64,000 nt of DNA, taken from Siphlonurus alternatus (Eukaryota; Arthropoda; Insecta; Ephemeroptera; Siphlonuridae). The translations under genes and the position numbers were made by a program. Shown here one piece after another: positions 29,098 through 46,547 of the stretch (its first letter is position 1; every line of letters starts with the position of its first letter). The stretch lies in assembly GCA_949825025.1 (NCBI GenBank), contig OX463781.1, forward strand, positions 27,165,192 to 27,229,191. Direction: 5' to 3'. The notes under the pieces are model-generated. The model was given only the letters and a program-made list of their open reading frames with translations, was not told the DNA's origin and did not search any database.

Positions 29098-32000
29098 CTT
29101 TTTCTTTTAAAAAATAACAAATTAAAATCAAGTGAACTCGTTTATTTATTTTGAAATTTATGAAAGAAATTATCTAAGCAGTCTTAACCCAGCTAATGGT
29201 GAGGTCACTACAAGAACCGAGTTGTGTTTTCAGGTGGTGTGCTATGTCTAGCAGCATGGCCAGGCATGAGCCACGGTGCCAGTCCTGGCCCACCCCCACG
29301 CATCATTGTGGCGAGTCTGCACACCATGAAAGGAGGCAACAACGGACTCCCACCCACCACACCACCCGAGGGAGGAAATTCCAATGGCACAGGGGCATCT
29401 CGCAATGGGAGCACCGAGGTAGGGGGAGGCAAGCGCGGGGGTGGCAGCAAGAGCTCAAGCGGCAAGGACGGAGGCAACCAGCTGTGTTGTCCCAAGTGTG
29501 GAGATCCCTGCACCCACGTCGAGACCTTTGTCTGTAAGTCCAGTTGTCAGTCACATTTCGACTGGTAACACATCAAAATTATTGATATAGGTATCAGTTT
29601 AACCATTAGTTTATACTTATTTGTAATAATATGCACATAATAACAGCTGTTTCTGTCACATTAACGGAAATAGAAATGGCTGTCTTAGGTTAACTACAAT
29701 TTAAAAAGCATGTTATTTGTGTTCCTAAATTTTGCGTTATCTTTTTTTAGCTTCTACAAGATTTGTAAAATGTGAAAAGTGCCATCATTTCTTTGTGGTT
29801 TTATCTGAAATGGATTCTAAGAAAAGCCTCAAAGACCAAATGAGAGTTGAAGATCCTAAACTTGGTCCACTTAGAAGGCCCCCTCCTCCACCTAAAAAGG
29901 TAAAATTTTACAATTTTTTGTCTTTTTATCTTATAATTTTCTAACATTTTCTGACATTGCTTCTTTTGACTTTCAGATCTTTGAGTACCTGAACAAGCAC
30001 GTGGTAGGTCAGGAACAAGCCAAAAAGGTTCTCTCAGTGGCAGTGTACAATCACTACAAGCGCATCCACAACAACCTGCCGCCCCCCAGCAGCAGCAGTC
30101 GTCCTGACACTCCGGTGCACCATGACACCAACTCCCAGACCTTCTCTCAGAGAGGTGAGTTCCCTCCCTTGTGGTGACTCACCTCCCTCTCACCATTTCC
30201 GTTCTTGCAGACCTGCTGCACATCAGTGGTCTGGGACTAGGCGTCGGCTTCTCTCCGCCCCCGCCTGCAGAGGAGAACTCCCGCAGGAATGGTGGCGTCG
30301 CCTCCCAACACTCGGGCAGCGACCTGCTTGACTCCAGCAGTCATGAGCTAAGACTGGAGAAGAGCAACATCCTCCTGCTAGGACCCACAGGATCAGGTAA
30401 TTTATCTCGCAAAACTGGAATGCTGTATCTGCTGAATATGAAATCATCACGTGTAAATACATTATTATGTTTCCATCTATCGTCTCCCCTCGTCTAACTT
30501 GTGATATTGTGTCAGGCAAAACGCTGCTGGCCCAGACGATTGCCCAGTGCCTCGACGTTCCGTTTGCCATTTGTGACTGCACGACACTGACCCAAGCTGG
30601 CTATGTTGGCGAGGACATCGAGAGTGTCATCGCTAAGTTGCTGCAGGACGCAAACTACAGTGTGGACCGTGCCCAGATGGGTATGTGTGTGCAGAATTAG
30701 ACACATCAACCTGACACTGATCTATTATTAAATAAAATCTTTCTTGTGGAAGTGGACAGAAAGTCAAAACTGTACCTGTATTTTTTATACTGCTATAAAG
30801 CTTTGCCGACATACTGTATTTACTAAAGGCAAAAGAAGGCCTTGGCCTTATACATAATAAATTTGGTATTTTTATTGATGATTGGGTAACTGTTCTGGCT
30901 ACTTCTGGAAGTAATCTCTTGTCATAAAGTTCTTTTCTCTATACCCCCCTTCCCTTCCCCTCCTGACTTATGCTGTATATTTCATAGTTTCATATCTTTT
31001 AAATCTTCAAATCCAAATCCTGTCAATTTTTTTGATGTCATGGTAACATGACAATACTAAAACCTGTGTAATTATAAGTTTTTTACTATGTATTATTGAT
31101 TTTATCTTATTGTTTTGCTTCAATTATTAGTACAGTATAACACTTTTTTTAGTTTTTTTTTTTTTTTTTTTTTTTCTTTTAAACCAAGCAAAAATTGTCA
31201 CAGTAATTTTTTATTGTTTTTTCAATGGTACAGTAATAATGTAAACAAGCAAATTTTATGCAATTTCATGAGCTATGCAGCAAATTCTGACTTGTTATGT
31301 CATTGTGTGATGAAGAGGTAACTTTACCTTGTTTTTAGGCATTGTGTTCCTGGACGAGGTAGACAAGATTGGAGCGGTGCCCGGCATCCATCAGCTGCGT
31401 GACGTGGGTGGTGAGGGTGTTCAGCAGGGCATGCTAAAGGTGAGTGGTACGGTCATTGTACAGAAACATATCTTCAACGAGCCCTGTGTCCTCAGATGCT
31501 GGAGGGTACCATCGTCAACGTGCCCGAGAGAAACTCTCCCCGCAAGCTGCGAGGCGAGACCGTCCAGGTGGACACCACCAACATCCTGTTTGTGGCCTCG
31601 GGAGCCTACAATGGTCTGGACCGTCTCATCAGCCGGCGGAGGAACGAAAAAGTGAGTATTGGTATAATAATAATAATTGTTGTTTAACGTATTGAGTATC
31701 AGTACAAAATAAAACATAGTAAGATGGTATAACAACTCAATGGGTGACATGAAAGAGGATATTGCATTCACTAAAGTGTCCAGTCACCCACACAAACTTA
31801 ACTACTGTACTAACTTTTATTAATTTTTGATGATTGGATGGACATCAATATTTTTCTGTGTAAGTGTATTGAGTGATTATAATTCTTCAGATGCGTCCAG
31901 AAAAAACAGCAAAATAATTTATCTTGCTAAACTAAATACGTACTGGACTAAATATAATTTATTTTTAAAATGCTGAAGAAAAAAAAAATCAAGAGTGCAA

Positions 32001-32726
32001 AATATGTACCCCTAAACCTGACTACTACTGAAGTTTGTTAATTGGTATTGATTGATGAGTCAAGTGATAAACAACTAACTTGATGACACAACTAAATATT
32101 TCAAAAATATTTTGCAGTACCTGGGATTCGGAGCTCCCGTTACAGAGTCTGCCGGTAGAAGAGCAGCCTCTTTAGCAGCGTTGGCCAATCAGAGTGCTGC
32201 GACGTCAGCGGAGGAAGATAACGCAGAGAGAGACGCCTTCTTGAGAGAAGTCGAGGCTCGCGACTTGATCGAGTTTGGCATGATTCCGGTAATTACTGGA
32301 AATGTTGTAAGACTTTCTGTGGTCTGATGTCTTGTGATGGTCATTGCAGGAGTTTGTTGGCCGCTTCCCAGTGCTTGTTCCCTTCCACTCGCTAGGCCAG
32401 GATTTGCTCGTTAGAATCCTCACGGAGCCTCGTAATGCTATGGTGCCTCAGTACCAGATGCTCTTCGCCATGGACAAGGTTGGTGCTTATTTCATAGCAT
32501 TTGATTGTCGAGGACTCGAGTTTATTCACTATTTTACATTCTTGTGACCAAGTTTGAGTGTCTTAAAGTTTTATGAAATAAAAATATCCATTACTGTACT
32601 GTTAAAAAAATTATTTCCTATCTCTATTAATTACATAATTATAATAAATAATTTATACATGTGTAGTGAAAAGTCGCAGTTAAATTTAGTGGGGCAGCAT
32701 GTACCCACTACAACAATAGTTGTGCT

Positions 32727-32761
<35 letters not shown>

Positions 32762-33662
32762 ATTCTACATGACATGAAAATATAATGAGTGTAAGAAATA
32801 AGAGAAAGTGTATTTAATTTAATTTTTATTTTCAAATGTTATGAAGTTTGTTTTCCCAGTTAGTTCCATGGGTAAACAGTTCTAAATTTCAAAATGTCAA
32901 TAACACAGATTAATTTCTTGTCCGTCACAATAACTTGACAATGCTAATTCCATGTGCAGGTTGACTTGACCTTCTCTCCCGACTCGCTCAATGCAATCGC
33001 CCAGCAGGCCATGGAGAGAAAGACCGGTGCTCGAGGTCTGCGGGCCATCATGGTGAGATGGACCTCTTTTGTGTAGATTCTCTAATTTGTTCCCAGTCCA
33101 TGCAAAATGAAGTTTTATGTTTTACATTAAAATCCCATTAACTTCTAATTTAATTATATCATCTTGGTAGCTTCTAATTTGTGAAAGTTAAATTGGTAAA
33201 AACTGTAAAATGTTTCTAAATTGTCGTGTCAAGCTGCTTCCCCTAATGCTTCCCATTGAGATCGTCAATGTAAAAACTATAACAAATTGATTTTAGCAAA
33301 TTAGAAGTTACCAAAGCAACATGTACATTTCTCTCGAATAATGCAATTAAATTTTTGTTTTTGATATTTCAGTTATATTCAGTGAAACAAATGTTTATAC
33401 CCAAAGATTTTGCAAGAAGCAGGGGATCTCTCCTGCTGTTAGGTTGACTCTTAAGTTGTATTTCTTCTCTCTAACTCTTGTTGTATCGCAGGAGGTGCTA
33501 CTACTAGACCCCATGTTCGAGATCCCAGACTCTGATGTGCTGAGCGTTCACATCACAGAAGACGCGGTACTCAAGAAATCACCTCCCGTCTACATCCGTG
33601 GCAAGCAGGTCAATGCAGAGGAAGAACCAGAGGACATGCAGGCCCGTGCCGAGGTCAAGTAA
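22961..33662 (+). CDS. CLPX: Mitochondrial ClpX unfoldase
   Basis: Twelve exons join in phase to 623 residues (human 633): 22961-23033, 29234-29533, 29751-29899, 29977-30154, 30211-30396, 30516-30680, 31339-31439, 31496-31651, 32118-32288, 32350-32478, 32960-33052, 33492-33662. The Arg-rich N-terminus is a likely matrix presequence. A C4 zinc-binding domain (Cys110, 113, 132, 135) is followed by the AAA+ module: Walker A GPTGSGKT 291-298, GYVGEDIES pore loop, Walker B IVFLDE 352-357, LGFG 438-441 in the ClpP-binding loop region, and GARGLR sensor-2 arginine 559-564. ClpX unfolds substrates for ClpP in the mitochondrial matrix and in animals also activates ALAS for heme synthesis. Residues 55-105 are Gly/Ser-rich low complexity. 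Start chosen as the first ATG after the acceptor at 22954. AATAAA at 33713. Confidence 0.97.
23382..23923. mobile_element. 542-bp hAT-like MITE, copy 1
   Basis: Ends are the 14-bp inverted repeat TAGTGTTGTAAAAA. Flanked by TTATGGAG at 23374-23381 and 23924-23931. Subterminal regions carry repeated GTTCGCGAAC-type palindromes. Nearly identical to 28163-28705 in the same intron and same orientation. 8-bp duplication and end sequence fit hAT non-autonomous elements. Confidence 0.94.
24654..24680. repeat. Poly(A) tract
   Basis: About 27 A's following TACGCTGCAGCTTATT. This may mark the tail of a retroposed sequence on the plus strand, but no recognisable body precedes it. Confidence 0.7.
25190..25400. 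repeat. Dispersed repeat, copy 1
   Basis: Resembles 63800-63990 in the same orientation: both carry CTCGCCATCAATGG/CTCACCATCAATAGG, CAGTTTTGTGAAAA and GAGGTAGAA..GTTTAACAT. Copies are diverged and boundaries unclear. Class unknown. Confidence 0.55.
25401..27020. other. AT-rich intron sequence, nothing recognised
   Basis: Part of the 6.2-kb CLPX intron 1. I see no gene or clear repeat, only A/T-rich low complexity. Short open frames such as 26334-26630 have no recognisable content. Confidence 0.55.
27021..27138. mobile_element. 118-bp hairpin MITE (family G)
   Basis: Inverted arms of about 40 bp: the left starts GGTCTGTTCGTAAACCCTGC and the right ends with the complement of GGCCTGTTCGTAAACCCTGC. 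Single copy in the window. Located in CLPX intron 1. Confidence 0.83.
28163..28705. mobile_element. 543-bp hAT-like MITE, copy 2
   Basis: Same ends and near-identical body as 23382-23923, but flanked by a different duplication, GTCTGGAG, at 28155-28162 and 28706-28713. It is therefore an independent insertion, not a copy made by local duplication. Confidence 0.94.
28997..29097. repeat. (TTTA)n microsatellite
   Basis: About 25 units of TTTA in CLPX intron 1, 140 bp before exon 2. Could be the reverse-strand tail of a LINE, but no RT sequence adjoins it. Confidence 0.95.
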
Positions 33663-34614
33663 GCAGCAGCAAGTGTTGCCATGGTGCTTTGTGATCAATC
33701 CTACGAGGAGGGAATAAAACCTCTGCTTCTCTCCATCAACTTTATAAAAAAAAAAGCAATTCTTTGCGAGAATTTAATTCTTACCTGCTCAGAAATTTTG
33801 GCAATGCTAGTGCGTTAACATTGTTAAGATTTTTTAAAGGTCACGACACTTATGAAATTTTATCAAAAATTGGTTTCATATATTGTCTCTCTTGATATTA
33901 CAATCTTAGGCATGAATGATGACTGTTGTAGACTGCATGATGTATCTTCACTGCTACAGTTTGCTTAGTAAGCAGCAAAAGATGCATTGCACAAGTTAAG
34001 AATGCAACCTGATGAAAGGCACAAAATTAAGCCCAGGAATTTAAAGCTAGCACTTGTTTTGAAACCTATAATTAGATAATGATGGTGTATTTATGCCAGA
34101 TAATAAGATTATGTAATTAATTTATGAAAGGCATGCCTAATAATTTATCTTATGGTTTATATTGCTGTATATTTGGAAAAAGGGGGTATTTATATCTAAA
34201 TTATGTCCATTTCCAAAATAAATAAAGCCATAGTTACAAGTTCTTCAGAAAACTGGTAAATGTATGTAAAACATTGCCATATTTAATTTAGACTAGATAC
34301 TGCTATAACTTACTTTTTAAACTATTAACTTTTTAAAGTGCTACCGTTTTAAAACATAACTTGTAATAAATATTTAAAATATGATGTAATCAAAATTTTG
34401 GGTGATGGTTGTAAATTTTTTTCTGATCTTGTAAAATGAAATGGACAGGAGGGAGTGATGGATTGTAATTAATGAATTGTTTAATTTTTTCTGCTTTCTC
34501 TGCATGTTCTTGTTCTGTAAATTAAAAGTATGAACCATTGTATATAAATGTTTTTGTAATATAAAACTTTTTAATCAAAGCAACATTTAATTATTTAACA
34601 CTTTACAGTATATA

Positions 34615-34723
34615 CAGTAAAAACTTGTTATTATGTTTTACTGTATATATACAGGAAGTTAAATTTATCTCTTTTACTCAAAATCGAATTTTACCTAACA
34701 AGTTGTACAACTTGTTTTTACTG
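34615..34723. mobile_element. TA-flanked hairpin MITE starting CAGTAAAAACTTGTTA
   Basis: 109 bp between TA dinucleotides. Left end CAGTAAAAACTTGTTA, right end AACTTGTTTTTACTG. CAGT ends with TA flanks fit Tc1/mariner-type elements. Only copy seen. Confidence 0.75.
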
Positions 34724-35407
34724 TACCTATAAATATCACCATGGTAAAATTATTTTAACTGGAATACTTGAGGTATTAAAGTATGGGTTACCTAATATTA
34801 ATTTGAGATAATATTTTTAAAAAAGTGTGTTGTTTCTGAAGAAAGTAGTACAGAGACTATAAAACAGCTGAACACTGACTTTTGTATTGCAGGATAAAAA
34901 CCTACTTTTTTCTGCTATTCTTTCAGATTACATTTATATTTATTTTATAGCATAAAAACAAACAGCTAACAAACACGACGTTCACATGACTTGTGTCCAA
35001 TACGCATTCGTTGACGGATAATGTAATTCTTAGGAGGAGTTGTCAATGGATCCGTATTAAACTCTGTCATTTAATGTTACTCTGAATTCTTTTTCAGATC
35101 TATCTGAGCCTGGAAACCATTTATAATTTTTTTATTGAAAACTTGGGCACCACAACCAAGTCTTATCTCTATGTCAAGGATGGACTTCCACAATATACAT
35201 GGTACTTCCAAGGACATTCCACGTTTTTTTTTTAAAATTAATTGTTTAAAAATGGTTTCCAGGCACAGAAAAATATTTATATATAAAAAAAGGGAACAAA
35301 ATCAGAGTAAACACACAATTTGAAAAGTTTAATTCATTGTAATAATATAATAATGCAAGGTGGCGATTAAATAACTGTGTCTTACAACTACAGTATATAT
35401 TATGTAG

Positions 35408-35410
<3 letters not shown>

Positions 35411-35474
<64 letters not shown>
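35411..35474. repeat. (TA)n microsatellite
   Basis: About 32 uninterrupted TA units downstream of COPE. Confidence 0.93.
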
Positions 35475-35478
<4 letters not shown>

Positions 35479-35719
35479 ATTAAGTAAATTAACAACAAAT
35501 GAAGATAAGTAATAAATATTTAATAATCAATTTAAACTCAAACAAAACATGGTCCTCAATATATATTAAGAATAATTGATTTTCAATGCAGTAGTTGACA
35601 AGAAAACTTGTTTAAAAAATGAAAATGCATTGGAATATGAGAAGAAGGGAGCGTGTGACGAGTTACTCTGACAGCTCCACCACATCCACTGCTCTCGGAG
35701 CCAGCGTTGGTGGTAAAAC

Positions 35720-38533
35720 TCAAGCAGAACTTGTCACCGGGGCATACTGGCGAGCCAGACGTTGGAACTCCTCCTCTTTGTGAGTGTACTCTCGCACAAA
35801 GGGATGGTCTGCGTACGTGTCCTTAAGCTGGCTCAGGTAGCGGTTGGACACCTGCACAATACAGCACAGTTAGTGTCCGTTACAGGGAAATAAATTGTAC
35901 GGCTCATTGTTTGTTTGATGTCACGCTTTCTCTTTTATCCTTCATTATTGGAAGGTCGCGTGACTTCAGATAATTCATAGGCCATACAAGACTTTTCAAT
36001 TCATGTAGGAGTAATAGGCAGTAAAATATAATGACATTTTGCGATAGCATCTTATGAAATAACCAAATATGGCCTCTTTTAGAAAAATAAAAACCAAAGT
36101 CAGTACTTAGGAAAAATTGAGAATGTTTATCCACTCACCTCTGGAGCCTTGCCTAGGTGCTGTGAGAGCACCATCATGTTGATGAGGGTGTCTGGGTTGT
36201 TGGGGTCCTTTTCGAGAGCCTCTTGCAGGGCTGACTCTGCCTCTTCGTATTTGGCCTGGCCCAGGAAGCATACTGCCTGACCGTTGAGCAGCATAGGCGT
36301 GCTGCTGTGCTTCTCACTCATCTCCTGAAAGATGTAGTATGCCTCCTGCAGCTTCTCTCCACCCTGCAAACAGCAGTTAGTATTTATTATGCTACAAAGT
36401 TAACAAAATCAAGGAATGAACAGGTTTATGGTTTAATAAATTTTTATATGTGCCTAAAAACAACAGACCAGCTCATATTGAAGTAGAATTTACAATAAAC
36501 AAATCAATAACTATATATATTCTAAATATTCAGTACATTATTATCATTAGAGCTATGATATCATCTGGTTGACCTGGGTTTGCTCACCATGGCTAAGTTG
36601 ACCCACGCCTGCGCCAGTTGAGTGAGTGTAGCGTCATCGTCTTTCTCCTGCATGGCTTTGAGCTCCTTGCGGGCCAGGTCCACTCTGTCAAGCTTCAGGT
36701 AGGTCTGCAGGCTCAGCGCAGAGCTGTAGGCCACAGAAAGTAACACACTCTTTATTCACGGCAATACTTGGACGATGAAGTTAAGTACTGTATTTTTTAT
36801 TTATTTATTATTTTTTTTTGTAGACTTTGAATCTGCAGAATGACTTTCAATTTTCATAATAACAGAACTTCTTATTGGACATTTAACATCAATGCATGCT
36901 ATCTACTGTATACTATAATATAGAGGTTTTATACAGTCTTTTGAATTCTTTTGAATGAAATACAGCCCCCCCCCCCCCTTTAATTGACTACTTTTAATTT
37001 ACTGCATATCATAAAATTGAGTGTTGCAATTCTGTTGCCTGATGCAAATGACTGCAGAATATAACAAAGGGGAGTGGCAAACTTTTAGTATGTAATCATA
37101 AGTGGCTGTGCGTACCACTCCAGGTTTTCAGCTTGATGCAAGATCCTCAATGCTGCGTCATAGTTTCTCTCATGGTAGTAGACGGTGGCAGCGGTCAGCA
37201 AAAAAGTATGATTGCCGACGTCCATGTTCCCAGACACTTGCTGGTCCAGTTTGCCAAGTATTCCTTCCCTGAGACACAAAATTGAAGGCAATTTTTACTA
37301 TTGATTACATGTATTTTCTAATAATAATAACGCGGCAAATGTGGCAATGTCACGGTGGCTCGCGAATCTTCACCAATCCTCAAAAGTTTTTTAAACAAAT
37401 CAAAACTCTCCGCCTCAGCAACATCGGCTGCCAACGCATTCCACTCTTTCACCGAATCATGAATATAAGTGATTATTGAAAAGGAGTGCTACAGAGCTCT
37501 GTAGAAATGTCTTTATTTAAGGCAACATGTAAAGATCAAACTGAAATTGATTCTTCTACTCAGCACGCCATGGCAATTTTAAAGTACTGTATTACGTGAA
37601 AGCACCAAAGAGATGACCTAATTGGAGTATGCATATGCATAATTTACGATAAGCATATTGTGCCATCATCTGGGTAAAAAGTGGAGATACGTTTTGTAGC
37701 ATTTTTTTTTTTTTTTTACAAGGATACACTCCTAAGAGCTTACAGCTCGCGGCGGGGTACTGGGTAGGGATAAGGCATAGGGAACGGATAGTGGCCACGG
37801 CCTGCATGCTTACGCGTCCCAGCATTCGCTGAGGTGAGACTGAGGAAACCGTGGAAAACCTCAATCAGGACGGACACCTCTACTTTTTCTCAATGGACTA
37901 AAGCGATGTCCAAAGCCTGGGGAACCAAACACAAGTGCATCACTGCACTGGGTGGAAAGCGAGACGAATTTACCCCAGGGAGGGAGCAGCGTATTTTTTA
38001 CTTGAAACGGTCACCCATGCAAGTACTAACCACGCTCGACGTAGCCTGACTTCGGTGATCTAACGAGAACCGGTCAATGCACTGCGCCACGCTGCTGAGA
38101 GAAGTCTCTCTGAACTCCATACATGCATACATTACAGTGCCCAAGATTCCAAGATATGATTTGCATATAAAAAGAGGCATTCGGAATGCATACAGAGTAC
38201 TGTACCTTGCTGATGGTTTTGAAAAATACTCTGCGAGCATCTTCAATGGTTGCAGCTCAGTTGGCGATGCACCGTGGATTTCATCCAGCACAACGCGGTA
38301 TTTTCTTTGTGCAATGTATGCCCGGTACAAAAAGACATCGCGGTCGAGTTTTGTCTCCGCCGTAGACGGCTGTGATTATGGCATAAAATGTAAGAAATAT
38401 GCTGATTTATACATGTAAATTTAGCTCTTACCTTCAATTTTTGAGCTTCGTTAATGCACTGTTGGAAATTGCCAATGTAAAATAGATTTTTAATGTCAAA
38501 TAACTCGTCTACATCACCTTGTTGACGTGACAT
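35720..38533 (-). CDS. COPE: Coatomer subunit epsilon
   Basis: Six minus-strand exons join in phase to 303 residues (human 308): 38533-38432, 38369-38206, 37268-37116, 36723-36588, 36363-36139 and 35851-35720. The protein starts [20 protein letters not shown]. It contains TPR-like helical repeats and family blocks [49 protein letters not shown] and [20 protein letters not shown]. Epsilon-COP binds alpha-COP in the cage subcomplex of the COPI coat for Golgi-to-ER transport. Every splice site is GT-AG. Intron 2 carries a LINE 3' fragment and a 5S-headed SINE. The start ATG at 38533 is the first in frame and fits the family. Confidence 0.97.
37319..37470 (-). mobile_element. LINE 3'-terminal fragment
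   Basis: The minus-strand frame reads [20 protein letters not shown] and ends in a TTATTATTAG tail. It corresponds to the last about 50 codons of the LINE type at 18508-19496 (TVREWNSLPSGVVGAESYG). In COPE intron 2. Confidence 0.72.
37702..38095 (-). mobile_element. 5S rRNA-headed SINE with poly(A) tail
   Basis: Read on the minus strand from about 38095: CCGGTTCTCG, GATCACCGAAGTC, GGTTAGTACTTGCATGGGTG and ACC match animal 5S rRNA through its internal control region (core 38073-38009). A unique body then contains CTCAGTCTCACC and GTTTTCCACGGTTTCC, and the element ends in about 16 A's at 37717-37702. 5S head, body and A-tail define a SINE3-type retroposon copied by a LINE partner. A body fragment recurs at 21850-22150. 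It is not a working 5S gene: the 5' 40 or so bases of 5S are absent and the 3' part diverges after TGACC. Confidence 0.85.
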
Positions 38534-38910
38534 TTTGGATGATTTTGGTAGCAGATGATGTTAATTAATTGTTAATGACCGTAGTGCACAACATCATCAC
38601 TGTGGCGCTAGTACGCAGGAAGCCCTGGCGGGACCAGTGGGAAATTATTGAACAGGGCAACAGGGCAGTCTCCTACAGACTGCCCTGATCCTTTTTATTT
38701 TAAATGCGCTGAACTATATAATAATGGCTATATTTAGATAAATATAATGGCTTTATTTTTCAGCAGAAACATATTGATTTTTCAGCTCGGATCCGGTTTT
38801 TATTTAGTAAAATTCACATTAATTAAATTAAATACTATAAGTAATAATAAAATTTTTATAAAAGTATCATAATTATAATAATCAGATTAAAAATTGAGAA
38901 TATTTATTAA

Positions 38911-39382
38911 GGGTAAGGTAACGCCACCAATGTTAAAAAAAATCCCTCTCACAAAAATTTTGAAAAAAATTTAAAATCTTCTCCTCTACACCCGGCCCCT
39001 ATCAGTAGCTAAAATATCAGGTATACAAATACGATCTAGTTTTTGAGTTATGAATTTTTAAAGTTGACCAATTTAACATGGTAGTTTCATTTCTCCATGT
39101 TAAAGTAGTCAACTTTAAAAAATTTTTTATAACTCAAAAACTAGATCGTATTTGTATACCTGATATTTTAGGTACTGATAGGGGGTATAGAGGAGAATAA
39201 CATTTTAATTTTTTTTCAGAATTTTTGTGAGAGGGATTTTTTTTAACTATCACTACGTTTACATGACGGTGTTTAATGCGTATTCGTTGACGACGGATAA
39301 TGTTATTCTTATGAGGCGTCGTCAACGAATACGCATTAAACACCGTCATGTAAACGTAGTGATTGGTGGCGTTACCTTACCC
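38911..39382. mobile_element. TTAA hairpin MITE (family B, copy 4) carrying a nested hairpin
   Basis: Between TTAA 38907-38910 and TTAA 39383-39386. Without the insert at 39249-39362 it would be about 350 bp, like copies 1 and 2. Its right TTAA is shared with copy 5. Confidence 0.9.
39249..39362. mobile_element. 114-bp hairpin inserted inside a TTAA MITE (family L)
   Basis: Starts ATCACTACGTTTACATGACG and the right arm is its complement; arms of about 45 bp. It interrupts the sequence TTTTTTAAC-ATTGGTGGCG of the surrounding family B element. A diverged relative is at 34975-35076. Confidence 0.85.
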
Positions 39383-39386
39383 TTAA

Positions 39387-39671
39387 GGGTAAGGTAACGA
39401 AGGGTAAGGTAACGCCACCAATGTTAAAATAAATCCCTCACACAAAAATTATGAAAAAAATTTAAAATGTTCTCCTCTACACCCCCTATCAGTAGCTAAA
39501 ATATCAGGTATACAAATTCGATCTAGTTTTTGAGTTATGAATTTTTAAAGTTGACTACTTTAACATGGAGAAATGGAAATCCCATGTTAAATAAGAGGAG
39601 AACATTTTAAATTTTTTTCAGAATTTTTGTGTGAGGGATTTTTTTTTAACATTGGTGGCGTTACCTTACCC
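39387..39671. mobile_element. TTAA hairpin MITE (family B, copy 5), internally deleted
   Basis: Directly abuts copy 4, sharing TTAA 39383-39386, and ends before TTAA 39672-39675. Its left end is duplicated (GGGTAAGGTAACGA then GGGTAAGGTAACGCC) and about 80 bp of the second arm is missing. Confidence 0.87.
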
Positions 39672-39800
39672 TTAATTTATATATGCATATTTTTAGGATG
39701 CTTAATTTGTTCATTGAAACAAAAGATTTACGGACAATAAATTTAATTCTTGATCCACATCATGCATACCCGAAGTCAATACATCAATAAATTCAATTCA

Positions 39801-40140
39801 ATGGAGTATCGAGCTCACATTTTTTTTCATTGCAGAAATGGATAGTGTGCAAAATTATGCTACCCTGATTTTTTTTCAGTTTTTGTAAGGCACGGGAACT
39901 ATATTTTTAAAAAATTATTTTAAGTTCTCTCTGTGACGTCACGAGACACCGTTCCTTTAGAAAAAGATAGGACTTGCTGCCTTGTAACATATATCACAAG
40001 AAGGACTTTCAATTTTTTTTTTTTTTTTTTAGAATTACTTCCCCGGGCTCTAAAAAATCTGAAAAAAAAATTAGAGTAGCATAACTTTGCATATAATCTA
40101 TCCATTTTTGCAATAAAAAAAATTGAGGTCGATACTTCAA
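39801..40140. mobile_element. Hairpin MITE (family A, copy 4)
   Basis: Starts ATGGAGTATCGAGCTCAC and ends with GAGGTCGATACTTCAAT. One arm keeps TGACGTCA; the other has decayed to GTAACATATATCAC, so the paired site is lost. Confidence 0.83.
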
Positions 40141-41077
40141 TGCAACAATAGACTTGAACTCTCTGAGTTTAATTGCTGGGGCCCACAGGTTTTGCAGCCT
40201 TTAATTATTTGTAATCCAACTACTTGGATCGAGGCTTGATTTTGAGGTCCATGCAAGCCAAAGCAGTCTATGCATTCTGCTATATTATTTAATACTAAAG
40301 AAATATGCATACAGAAAACAATATATTGGGGGCATACATGACCAAAATGTGTGAATTGCCCCAAAATACCAACCAACCAGAAAACAATATAATACTAAAA
40401 ACTAAAATTAATAGTAATAATAATTAAATCAGTAAATTAACTTGTAGTTAAAAACATCTATTATGGGCAAATTAAATGTTCAACAATTTTAGCATCACAA
40501 ATATGTATTGTATATTTTGTATATTATGATACCTATCATACCTACATCATATTATGTGATTAATGCAGAAAAATTGTGCCAATATTTTGAACTGATTTTT
40601 CCTTTGTATTTTTTTAATAATTAATTGGCCCGATTGAAGGTTACAAAATTCTATTTATATAAAAGACATATTGATGGCATCATTCCAAATGAGGGATGAT
40701 ACATGCACACCTCAAAGTAGTAATTAATAACCTAGCTGTCCAGATTGTTTTATGATTCATTATAGTGGGGAGTTGCATTTTATGTGTAAGACAAACAGAG
40801 GTAGATTGAGCTATAAATATTAATAATATTTATTATATATAAGACAGCACAGTACAATTAGTAACATTATCATTATACACTTGAATTATATATTTATGTA
40901 CTGTACGTAAATTTTTTAATCTGTAAAAATGAATTATTTCTAGCAACATTTTTACTTAAAAAAAAAAATGTTGCTTCAGATATTGTGTTAGGAAAATATT
41001 TAGACACACATTTACTTTGTGTTCATTCATAGTTTTTAAGTTCCAACTTTGTGATCACTTGTATGATGTGACTGAGA

Positions 41078-46547
<5,470 letters not shown>

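Larger units (their letters stand above)
33663..35719. other. Tail-to-tail spacer between CLPX and COPE
   Basis: No gene seen. Holds the CLPX 3' UTR with AATAAA at 33713 and again near 34220, a TA-flanked hairpin at 34615-34723, a relic of the 39249-39362 element at 34975-35076, and a TA microsatellite at 35411-35474. Confidence 0.6.
38534..41077. other. Spacer between COPE promoter and INTS14 3' end
   Basis: No gene seen. The COPE promoter should lie just above 38533. The rest holds two head-to-tail family B elements, a nested hairpin, family A copy 4 and A/T-rich sequence from 40141 to 41077 in which I see nothing else. Confidence 0.6.

Noticed and set aside
38009..38073. Functional 5S rRNA gene
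   Set aside because: Only part of 5S is present and it is fused to a SINE body with a poly(A) tail.
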